NCBI GenBank assembly: GCA_028685295.1
Contig: JAQUEL010000094.1
Location: 1 to 6,320 of the forward strand
DNA from: a bacterium
GTDB lineage: Bacteria > UBP13 > UBA5359
Length of the DNA: 6,320 nucleotides
Reading direction: 5' to 3'
This document shows, piece after piece, positions 1 through 5,757 of this stretch; positions within the stretch are counted from its first letter, which is position 1, and each line of letters opens with the position of its first letter. The position numbers were made by a program, and so were the translations under genes. Below the pieces are notes generated by a model. It worked only from the letters and a program-made list of their open reading frames with translations. It was not told the DNA's origin and searched no databases.

Positions 1-472
1 AGCAGAGCCGGATATCATGGAGCGGCCACCCCGCCGTCGTGAGGAACCGCTGCTGGAGAGAGCGTTGCTATTGCGAACCTTGCTTCAGGGAGCAACTCTC
101 TGGGCTGCTTCGTTTGGGGCCTTTGCCTGGGCTCAGGCGCACGGTCTTGGTGAAAATACCGCCAGAAGTCTTGGCTTGGCCGTGCTGGTGCTGTCTAATA
201 TATTTCTGGTTCTGATAAGCCAATCCAGCATTTATCCGGTTTGGTATAATATACGTCATAGGAGCAATCTAGCCAGGATACTGGTAAATGCTGCTGCATT
301 GATTATGTTGTTAACTATGATTTATCTACCGGTTGCCGGTCGCATTTTCAAATTGGCGCCGCTATCACCGTGGCTGCTGTCGGTTGCGCTGCTTCTGTCA
401 ATGCTGGCGGGCGGCTGGTGGGAGGCGGTAAAGCCCTTCTTGCGTCGCAGACATTTGGCAGCGGGAAAATAA
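1..472 (+). CDS. P-type cation-transporting ATPase, C-terminal fragment (5' end outside window)
   Basis: The reading frame is open from the left edge (first full codon at base 2) to TAA at 470-472, so this is the last 156 residues of a longer gene; the ATG at 17 is an internal methionine. The visible start AEPDIMERPPR is the conserved sequence just before the C-terminal membrane domain of Ca2+/Mg2+-type P-type ATPases (Cation_ATPase_C family). Four hydrophobic segments follow, at about visible residues 24-44, 55-73, 91-114 and 121-140, matching the usual final helices M7-M10, and the protein ends in a basic cytoplasmic tail (FLRRRHLAAGK). The phosphorylation (DKTGT) and nucleotide-binding domains would lie upstream and cannot be seen, so the transported ion is unknown; calcium is the commonest for this subgroup. 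The protein would pump cations across the cytoplasmic membrane using ATP. Confidence 0.85.
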   Translation, partial: AEPDIMERPPRRREEPLLERALLLRTLLQGATLWAASFGAFAWAQAHGLGENTARSLGLAVLVLSNIFLVLISQSSIYPVWYNIRHRSNLARILVNAAALIMLLTMIYLPVAGRIFKLAPLSPWLLSVALLLSMLAGGWWEAVKPFLRRRHLAAGK

Positions 473-520
473 TCGACATAACGATTGAATATGTTGGGAA
501 TCAAGTTTAAAACATGAAAT

Positions 521-525
521 GGAGG
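521..525 (+). promoter_or_regulatory. ribosome binding site deciding a TTG start
   Basis: GGAGG lies 7 bases before the TTG at 533 but 13 bases before the in-frame ATG at 539. The spacing favours TTG as the start of the Nudix gene. Confidence 0.7.
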
Positions 526-532
526 CAGGCCG

Positions 533-994
533 TTGAGAATGCTGAAACGACGGAGAAACCCCTATCCTACAGTGGATGTTATTATCACCTCCAGAGATCA
601 TCCTCAGGCCCTTATTATGGTGCGACGCAAGTATCCCCCCAGAGGGTGGGCTCTGCCGGGAGGATTTATAAATTGGGGTGAGAGTGCCGAAGCTGCGGCC
701 GTACGGGAGATGAGGGAGGAGACAGGACTGGAGTTGCAAGATATTAAACAATTTCACGTCTACTCTGACCCGGCCCGCGATCCGCGCGGACATACTATGA
801 GCGTAGTGTTTACGGCAACAACAAATGGAGAACCGGTAGGCGGCGATGATGCTGCCGAGGCCGTATGGATGGACCTGAAGAGCCTGCCGCCGGATATAAC
901 TTTTGATCACCGCCGGATTATTGAGGATTGGGTTGCAGCTTCTATTTCTCTACCGAATTTGGATACATCCCATACTAGCCGGCTATTTCGTTAA
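533..994 (+). CDS. Nudix hydrolase
   Basis: A 153-residue cytoplasmic enzyme of the Nudix superfamily, which hydrolyses nucleoside diphosphates linked to another group X with a divalent metal. The complete Nudix box GX5EX7REUXEEXGU lies at residues 44-66: G44, E50, R58-E59, E62-E63, G65, ending in REMREETGL. The run before it, RGWALPGGF (37-45), and the beta-strand TVDVIIT (13-19) are typical of the ADP-ribose pyrophosphatase/8-oxo-dGTP group. The gene ends with TAA at 992-994. The start is TTG at 533, chosen from the ribosome binding site; ATG at 539 would remove only two residues. It follows the ATPase gene by 60 bases, so the two may be co-transcribed, though no functional link is evident. 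Substrate cannot be assigned from sequence; ADP-ribose or an oxidised or non-canonical nucleotide are reasonable options. Confidence 0.9.
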   Translation: MRMLKRRRNPYPTVDVIITSRDHPQALIMVRRKYPPRGWALPGGFINWGESAEAAAVREMREETGLELQDIKQFHVYSDPARDPRGHTMSVVFTATTNGEPVGGDDAAEAVWMDLKSLPPDITFDHRRIIEDWVAASISLPNLDTSHTSRLFR

Positions 995-1141
995 CCGTTT
1001 TTTGTTCCTTGATTGTTTCCAGCGTTACTCCGGCTTTTAATTCCGCGCTGTATCCCCATTTTTTCGTTTTTCTTCTCGGCACAGTTCTTATATCACCTTA
1101 ACTATCTATCCGAATTTTGGGGTATATTATAAATTTTCCTG

Positions 1142-1169
1142 TTGACAACCGCTGGAAAGAGGCTATAAT
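1142..1169 (+). promoter_or_regulatory. consensus sigma-A promoter for the iclR-type gene
   Basis: A perfect -35 hexamer TTGACA (1142-1147) and a perfect -10 hexamer TATAAT (1164-1169) are separated by 16 bp. Transcription should start near 1176, about 25-37 bases before the regulator's start codon. A promoter this close to consensus should be strong unless repressed, and a palindrome lies directly downstream. It probably drives both the regulator and the large iron-sulfur gene. Confidence 0.85.
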
Positions 1170-1183
1170 GATGCCGCAAATAG

Positions 1184-1198
1184 TTGAATAACATTCAA
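1184..1198 (+). promoter_or_regulatory. 15-bp palindrome, candidate IclR-type operator
   Basis: TTGAATAACATTCAA is a perfect inverted repeat with 6-bp arms around a 3-bp centre. It lies about +9 to +23 from the predicted transcription start and ends two bases before the GTG at 1201. IclR-family dimers bind 14-15 bp palindromes of similar form (E. coli IclR: TGGAA arms facing TTCCA arms). The position would let the product of the adjacent gene block its own promoter. Binding is inferred. Confidence 0.55.
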
Positions 1199-1212
1199 TA
1201 GTGTGTGATGAC

Positions 1213-1974
1213 ATGAAAAAAACGGTTCCCATACAATCTATAAAACGTGCTCTTGACCTCCTGGATTTGCTGGCGGAAAGAGGACTTGGCAAAGAAGGGT
1301 TGAAGCTGCAGGCAATAGCCGAGCATCTTGATGTAGCTGCGCCTACGGCTCACAATATCCTGCGGACCATGTCTGTATGCGGCTATATCGAGCAGGATAG
1401 AGGCCATCGCTATCGTCTCGGTCCCAAATGCCGGGATACGGCCCGTAGCGCTGTTTTGTCCGGCTCTCTATTGAACCGGGTGTCCGGAATAATCCATGCG
1501 TTGGCGGAAGAAACAGGAGAGTCTGTTGTTTTAGTTACTCTGATCAATGGCCGGCGCAGAGTAGTTCTTAGAGCTACCAGTTATCAATTGCTAAGGGTGG
1601 ATCCTGCGGTTGAAAAGACTAACGCTATGTTTGAATTGGTAACCGGTCGTGTGCTGGCGGCTTTTGCTGCTCCGGAAGAACTGGAGGATATCATCAGAGC
1701 AAACGGCTTGCCCGGTAAGCTCTGGAAGGGAATAAACGATAGGGAAACGCTGATAAAAGAGTTGGAATTTATCAGCGAGCGGGGGATGGATGAGGAGTGC
1801 CTGACAGAGAAGGGTGTTGCTTCCTTATCCGTTCCGGTGATAGGCAAAGGCGGGCAAATTCTAGCGGCTATCGGCATCCATCTGCCGTCTTTCCGAGCTG
1901 ATAAAGAACACATGGCGGATATTCGTACAGCAGCTCAAAAGGCTGTAGTGCGTCTGGAGAGTATCTTGAAATAA
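1213..1974 (+). CDS. IclR-family transcriptional regulator
   Basis: A 253-residue DNA-binding regulator of normal IclR length. The N-terminal winged helix-turn-helix covers about residues 8-70 (IKRALDLLDLLAE, then the helix pair LQAIAEHLDVAAPTAHNILR and the wing HRYRLG). The C-terminal effector-binding domain covers about 80-250, with the family sequence GVASLSVPVIGKGGQILAAI near 201-220. The start is uncertain: ATG at 1213 gives the usual short IclR N-terminus (MKKTVPIQSIKRALDLL) and has a partial extended Shine-Dalgarno GTGAT at 1205-1209; the in-frame GTG at 1201 would add MCDD but has no ribosome binding site. The gene is preceded by a consensus promoter and a palindrome and followed after 19 bases by the tandem iron-sulfur protein, so it most likely senses a small organic acid or aromatic compound and controls that operon. 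The ligand is unknown. Confidence 0.92.
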   Translation: MKKTVPIQSIKRALDLLDLLAERGLGKEGLKLQAIAEHLDVAAPTAHNILRTMSVCGYIEQDRGHRYRLGPKCRDTARSAVLSGSLLNRVSGIIHALAEETGESVVLVTLINGRRRVVLRATSYQLLRVDPAVEKTNAMFELVTGRVLAAFAAPEELEDIIRANGLPGKLWKGINDRETLIKELEFISERGMDEECLTEKGVASLSVPVIGKGGQILAAIGIHLPSFRADKEHMADIRTAAQKAVVRLESILK

Positions 1975-1979
1975 GTTAA

Positions 1980-1985
1980 AGGAGG
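1980..1985 (+). promoter_or_regulatory. ribosome binding site deciding a GTG start
   Basis: AGGAGG within AAAGGAGGGG lies 8 bases before GTG at 1994. The next in-frame candidate, ATG at 2033, has no such site at a proper distance, so GTG is preferred. Confidence 0.8.
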
Positions 1986-1993
1986 GGAAAGCA

Positions 1994-4327
1994 GTGTCAG
2001 TTAGTAAATGTGAAGTGAAGGATAAGATAGCTATGGAGGAAAACCATGCAGGAAAGGCATTAACCGGTAGAATAAAAGATTATGCTCTATCTGTGCTGGG
2101 TGCGGATCTGGTCGGCATAGCCGATATAGGACGTTTTGCTCATGCGCCGGCCATGATGTCGCCGCAGGGCATACTGCCTACGGCCAGGTCGGTGGTGGTA
2201 ATGGCAGTGCATCATCCTGATGCCGCTATAGAGATGGGAGGCAGAGAGCATCCGCAGAAGGCAGGACCGTATTCTGTGCAGTCCACCATGAACAACAGGC
2301 TGGACGAAATATCCTATCGTATGGGGCTCTGGCTGGAAAAAGAGGGTTATGCGGCTGTTCCCATAGTTTCTTCCAATATTTGGCGTTATAACGGGTACAA
2401 AGATCTCAAGGAGCTGTTTGCTCCGGATATGAGCCATTTACATGCCGCTGTGGCCGCTGGTTTAGCAGAATTCGGATATAACGGTTTAGCTATAACTCCT
2501 GAATTCGGCGCCAGACAGCGTTATGTCAGCGTCATTACTGAAGCAGCGTTGCAGCCGACACCGTTACTGGAGCCCGGCAGTGTCTGTGACAACTGCATGC
2601 TTTGCCGCAAGCATTGTATGAGCGGAGCCTTGTCAGAGGAGATAGACGGCTGGAACGAAGTGAAAATTGAGGACAAGGTTTACCGTTATGCCAGAAAGAA
2701 CCTCTGGCGTTGCTCCTGGGGGGAGCATTTTAATCTGGATCTGGATTTGCCCAAGCCTGATAGGGTAGATGAAGCTGTTATTTTAGAAATGGTAAAGAAA
2801 CACGGCTTGAGGGGTGGGGAGATGGGCAGTTGTCTGCGTTACTGCCTGCCCGGCGAGAAACGATATTTTGATCCGGAGTATACCAATGCGCCGCGTCGTC
2901 GTCGTCGTTTTGCAGATAATGCCAACCCCGGGCGCATGGCGCAAGAAAGGCTTCAAGGCATAGCCTACAGGCAGGGTATAGATCATGTAGTGATAACGCC
3001 GGTCACGGAGTTTGAAGCCTGTGGAGTTGACATCAAGGCCCTGCTTCCCGATGCTGTTACCGCTGTTACGCTGGTCTTGCACGATAAACCGCGCCATGAT
3101 GCTCATACGCTTTTTACGCATGATTACATGCTGAGGAATGCTGCCTACGATCTGGCCCGTAAACTGGAGCGTATGGGTTACAGTGCCATGGGAGAGACAG
3201 GTATACCGGAAGAGGTAGTTAAAAAGAGGATCAGCGGTATTCTTCCAGGTAGGGAAATTAAGATTGCAACAGTTCTGACCAGTGCTGAATTAACCCCCAC
3301 ATCCTGGGAGATCCCTCTGCTGCCGCAGGTTCCGGCATTATCCCCGTCCGAATGGAGTCGCAGGGCCAAGGCTTTGCTGGCCGGTCTGGGTGCTGATCTC
3401 ATCGGTATAGCCCCGGCGGAGCGACTTTCTGCTCTGCTGCCGCAGTTGAAAGCTGCTTTCGAAGGACAGGAGTATCTTCTTGCGAAGAATAGGTCGCAGC
3501 GGTATTTTACGCAATACGATCCGGAGATAACTACGGAAAGAGTTCATGTTTTATCGCCTGATGATCATCTGCCGGGAGCCAAATCTGTTATTGTAGCCGG
3601 AATGCGCCTTCCGGCAGCTACAGTGGCTCGCACTGCTATGCCTCCGGCGGAGGCTGTCGGCCCGTATGCTTTTGCGCAATATGAAACCGCCAAGCTGCTT
3701 AATTTAATGGGATATCGTCTTATTCGCTTACTGGAGGATTGTGGTTTCAATGCTGTGGCTACTTTCGATTTATGTGGCACAGGCTCCTTTATCAACAATC
3801 CTCGCGGAGAGCAACCGGACATCTTCTCCAACCGTTTTGCTGCCGTAGCCGCCGGGTTGGGGCATATCGGCAAGGGAGGTTTCGTGCTGACGCCGGAGTT
3901 TGGCCCTAACATCCGCTTTATCGCCATAGTCACGGATATTGAGATGGAGGTTGATCCCGTATCTACAGATAGGTCGCCGCTGACTGCATGTTCATCCTGT
4001 GACCATTGTGCTGCGGCCTGCCATACCAGGGCTTTAAGCGGTGAAGCCTCCATAAGTGTAGAGGGATACGAAGAGCGTTTCTATCTCCTGGACCGTAACC
4101 GCTGCGACTGGGCCAAGCGCTATTCCATGGTAGGTGCGGAAGGAGTAGATTTTCTGGGCTGGAACATGAAAATGCCTATCCCTGACAAGATAGATGCAGA
4201 GAAGTTGGCTGATAGTTTGAAACAGCTTCATATTATAAAGAAACATCGAATATGCAATTTCGAAGCCTGCGCACTGGCCTGTCCTTTATCAAAACAGGAG
4301 AGCGGACAGAGAACGAAGCAAGCGTAA
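1994..4327 (+). CDS. tandem reductive-dehalogenase/QueG-like iron-sulfur protein with two complete modules and one degenerate module
   Basis: A 777-residue protein, about twice the length of QueG and longer than usual RdhA proteins. Module A (about residues 24-296) and module C (about 455-770) are homologous: LGADLVGIA/LGADLIGIA, then AAVAAGLAEFGYNG/AAVAAGLGHIGKGG, TPEFGARQRY/TPEFGPNIRF, and a CxxCxxCxxxC motif at C198-C208 and C666-C676. Each also has a downstream RC-W cysteine (C240, C704) and a last cysteine group (C280, C284; C754, C759, C763-P), as expected for two [4Fe-4S] clusters per module. Residues about 315-445 form a third, shrunken copy without cysteine motifs. RdhA and QueG use a corrinoid cofactor, but corrinoid binding here is only inferred. 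There is no Tat twin-arginine signal and no membrane segment, so it is probably cytoplasmic. The likely role is a reductive reaction on a compound sensed by the upstream IclR protein; dehalogenation is possible but unproven. The start is GTG at 1994, the stop TAA at 4325-4327. Confidence 0.85.
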   Translation: MSVSKCEVKDKIAMEENHAGKALTGRIKDYALSVLGADLVGIADIGRFAHAPAMMSPQGILPTARSVVVMAVHHPDAAIEMGGREHPQKAGPYSVQSTMNNRLDEISYRMGLWLEKEGYAAVPIVSSNIWRYNGYKDLKELFAPDMSHLHAAVAAGLAEFGYNGLAITPEFGARQRYVSVITEAALQPTPLLEPGSVCDNCMLCRKHCMSGALSEEIDGWNEVKIEDKVYRYARKNLWRCSWGEHFNLDLDLPKPDRVDEAVILEMVKKHGLRGGEMGSCLRYCLPGEKRYFDPEYTNAPRRRRRFADNANPGRMAQERLQGIAYRQGIDHVVITPVTEFEACGVDIKALLPDAVTAVTLVLHDKPRHDAHTLFTHDYMLRNAAYDLARKLERMGYSAMGETGIPEEVVKKRISGILPGREIKIATVLTSAELTPTSWEIPLLPQVPALSPSEWSRRAKALLAGLGADLIGIAPAERLSALLPQLKAAFEGQEYLLAKNRSQRYFTQYDPEITTERVHVLSPDDHLPGAKSVIVAGMRLPAATVARTAMPPAEAVGPYAFAQYETAKLLNLMGYRLIRLLEDCGFNAVATFDLCGTGSFINNPRGEQPDIFSNRFAAVAAGLGHIGKGGFVLTPEFGPNIRFIAIVTDIEMEVDPVSTDRSPLTACSSCDHCAAACHTRALSGEASISVEGYEERFYLLDRNRCDWAKRYSMVGAEGVDFLGWNMKMPIPDKIDAEKLADSLKQLHIIKKHRICNFEACALACPLSKQESGQRTKQA
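2894..2908 (+). repeat. (CGT)5 trinucleotide run encoding five arginines
   Basis: Five consecutive CGT codons (R301-R305) sit at the junction between module A and the degenerate middle module of the tandem iron-sulfur protein. It marks a basic linker; length changes here would stay in frame. Confidence 0.6.
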
Positions 4328-4348
4328 GCGTAGTGCGACGCTATGCTT
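4326..4348 (+). other. stem-loop overlapping the stop codon
   Basis: AAGCGTAGTG (4326-4335) pairs with CGCTATGCTT (4339-4348) through ten base pairs, two of them G-U in the plus-strand RNA, around a CGA loop. It begins on the last two bases of the iron-sulfur gene's stop codon and is followed four bases later by a stronger hairpin. Confidence 0.45.
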
Positions 4349-4352
4349 GGGC

Positions 4353-4377
4353 GGCCGGCAGCCTTTTGCTGCCGGCT
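4353..4377 (+). terminator. strong GC-rich hairpin between convergent genes, possible terminator without U-tract
   Basis: GCCGGCAGC (4354-4362) and GCTGCCGGC (4368-4376) form a perfect 9-bp stem with a CTTTT loop; a G-U pair can extend it at 4353/4377. It lies between the ends of the iron-sulfur gene and the minus-strand araC-type gene, where a terminator for both is expected. Neither strand has a T-run after the stem, so it is not a canonical intrinsic terminator. Confidence 0.5.
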
Positions 4378-4387
4378 GCAGTGGTGC

Positions 4388-5272
4388 CTATAGCTCTGTT
4401 CTAGAGTAAGTTCCTGTTTCTATCAGCTTGCGATATTTGAGTGGAGAAGTTTGCATGGTACTTCTAAATACCCTGTCAAAATGCACGGCGCTGTTAAAAC
4501 CCACCGCCGAAGCGATTTGGGAAACTCTGTCTGTTGAGCTCTCAAGAAGCTTCAAAGATTCATTTATACGTACGTTGTTGATATATTCAACCACGGTCAG
4601 GCCTGAATACCGCTTGAAAACTTTAGTCAGATAATAACGGCTTATATAGAATTCGTCAGCGATGCCGGCCAGCGATAGTTTTGAAGAATAATTTTTGTTG
4701 ATATACTTCATTATCTGAGTAACCTTCTGCTTTATTTCGTTTGTCACTGAAAAAGGGTTGTTCTTTTTCAAATCTTTCATCAATAGATGAACTTCTATAA
4801 GGAGTTCTGCCAAGAGAAGTTTAAGTAGATATTTGCCGACTCGGTTGTTCCCTTCATTCATAGATAACATACGTTCCGTGATACGGGTGATCCGCTTTCT
4901 AGTGTCAGCATCCGCCTGGATTACATCCTGGCCTGTTTCAAAGATGTTAAGGGGGTTAATACCCGCCAGGTCAAAATCAATACCTGTTAAAAAATCCTTA
5001 TCAAAGTGTATGGCTATGCGCTCAAAAGGGGCTTTCTTATTTGGATAAATAGTTCTGTGAAAATCATATATGCCGATAGCGGCAATATCTCCCTCGCTAA
5101 GGTTATAGATCTTTTCTCTAATGAAATAATTGACATTGCCTTCCAAAAGTAGATATAGCTCATACCGGTTGTGACAATGACGATTAACGGTGATCGAAGG
5201 GCTATACTCTCCCTTGCTATGCTGGATAGTGAAGTCGGAATTGCCGATATTTACCGCGTCGAATATACTCAT
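4388..5272 (-). CDS. AraC-family transcriptional regulator with N-terminal cupin domain
   Basis: A 294-residue regulator of usual AraC/XylS length. The N-terminal ligand-binding half is a cupin: H32-C-H34, E38 and G45 fit the first cupin motif (HxHx3Ex6G), and H72 lies where the second-motif histidine is expected. The C-terminal half carries two helix-turn-helix motifs: the first around 198-222 (LSLAGIADEFYISRYYLTKV), the second around 246-272 (VSQIASAVGFNSAVHFDRVF), followed by the family ending SPLKYRK. The start ATG (5270-5272 on the plus strand) is preceded by AAGGA at 7 bases (5280-5284), and a good promoter lies upstream. It is divergent from the Gfo/Idh/MocA-type gene across a 485-bp gap, and proteins of this type commonly activate adjacent sugar-use genes. 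The inducer is unknown. Confidence 0.93.
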   Translation of the reverse strand: MSIFDAVNIGNSDFTIQHSKGEYSPSITVNRHCHNRYELYLLLEGNVNYFIREKIYNLSEGDIAAIGIYDFHRTIYPNKKAPFERIAIHFDKDFLTGIDFDLAGINPLNIFETGQDVIQADADTRKRITRITERMLSMNEGNNRVGKYLLKLLLAELLIEVHLLMKDLKKNNPFSVTNEIKQKVTQIMKYINKNYSSKLSLAGIADEFYISRYYLTKVFKRYSGLTVVEYINNVRINESLKLLESSTDRVSQIASAVGFNSAVHFDRVFRSTMQTSPLKYRKLIETGTYSRTEL

Positions 5273-5301
5273 AATCTCATCCTTGCTTGGAGTTATTTAT
5301 T

Positions 5302-5330
5302 ATTATACTAAAAAGAGCAATTTTTGTAAA
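5302..5330 (-). promoter_or_regulatory. sigma-A promoter for the araC-type gene
   Basis: Read on the minus strand, TTTACA (5330-5325) and a perfect TATAAT (5307-5302) are 17 bp apart. Transcription should start near 5295, about 23 bases before the ATG and just upstream of its ribosome binding site. Confidence 0.75.
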
Positions 5331-5349
5331 AAAATAGCCTTAAAAGGGC

Positions 5350-5376
5350 TTATATTGAGCAACTTGCGCAATATAA
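5350..5376. promoter_or_regulatory. 27-bp imperfect palindrome, candidate operator
   Basis: The site is centred on C5363, with 12 of 13 symmetric pairs complementary; only A5358/G5368 fails. It consists of TTATA, then two copies of TTG(A/C)GCAA (5355-5362 and 5364-5371) one base apart, then TATAA, so it is also a direct repeat with 9-bp period. It lies about 55-80 bases upstream of the predicted araC-type transcription start and on the upstream side of the divergent dehydrogenase gene. Operator function is inferred from symmetry and position. Confidence 0.55.
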
Positions 5377-5443
5377 ATAAAGAGGTGTTTTGTGAGTCCT
5401 GTGGAAGTAAAAATGTATGTGTAACATCGCTGTTTCAATAACG

Positions 5444-5741
5444 ATGGCTTCAAAGCAGAGGGTGGGTTTCCAAACAGATCCTTATTATGAAGTTTCCAAA
5501 GGCGTAGCCCTGAAGGAGAAAGAAGGAGCTGGTATGGTATGAGCAATTTTTATTTGCTATGGCTCTGGATGTGTTACGTCCCGACATCACATTTATAAAA
5601 ACGGGATATCTTGAAGCATTTAAAAGTAATCATGGAGGTGATGGGGAAAATATCATTTTTCTGGATGGCCAATGAGGAAATAATTATGATGCTTTTATTG
5701 CAGAGTATGCTCATAGAAAGAGCAAAATAGAGATTTTATAG
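5444..5741 (+). pseudogene. possible decayed gene remnant, family not recognised
   Basis: The 485-bp gap between the araC-type and dehydrogenase genes has no intact gene, but protein-like sequence appears in two frames. ATG 5444 opens 32 codons (MASKQRVGFQTDPYYEVSKG onward) ending at TGA 5540-5542. A second frame then continues with FAMALDVLRPDITFIKTGYL and related sequence to an in-frame TGA at 5673-5675, followed by NNYDAFIAEYAHRKSKIEIL and TAG at 5739-5741, 16 bases before the dehydrogenase. One frameshift and one nonsense change would join these into a C-terminal fragment of about 98 residues. The family could not be identified, and chance open frames remain possible. No clear plus-strand promoter was found in the gap. 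Confidence 0.35.
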
Positions 5742-5757
5742 GGAGTTGAACAAGGAA

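Noticed and set aside
485-513. Possible promoter before the Nudix gene (TTGAAT at 485-490)
   Set aside because: No acceptable -10 hexamer lies at the right distance.
976-1006. TAGCCGGCTA followed by a T-run at 998-1003 as a terminator for the Nudix gene
   Set aside because: The palindrome has no room for a loop and the T-run is separated from it by 12 bases, so it is not a credible intrinsic terminator.
3565-4053. Long minus-strand open frames inside the iron-sulfur gene
   Set aside because: They are antisense shadows of a well-supported coding frame, with no domain, ribosome binding site or promoter of their own.
5385-5441. Zinc-ribbon-like CESCGSKNVC sequence in the araC-dehydrogenase gap
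   Set aside because: Its open frame only extends leftward across the start of the oppositely oriented araC-type gene and ends within six codons; probably chance.
5539-5598. A 19-codon hydrophobic peptide frame after an AAGGAG sequence
   Set aside because: Too short, no promoter, unrelated to any recognised leader peptide, and lies across the frameshifted remnant.
5641-5730. Short open frame of 29 codons starting at ATG 5641 just after GGAGGTG
   Set aside because: The GGAGG is only 2 bases from the ATG, too close to work, and the frame overlaps the stronger protein-like frame of the remnant.
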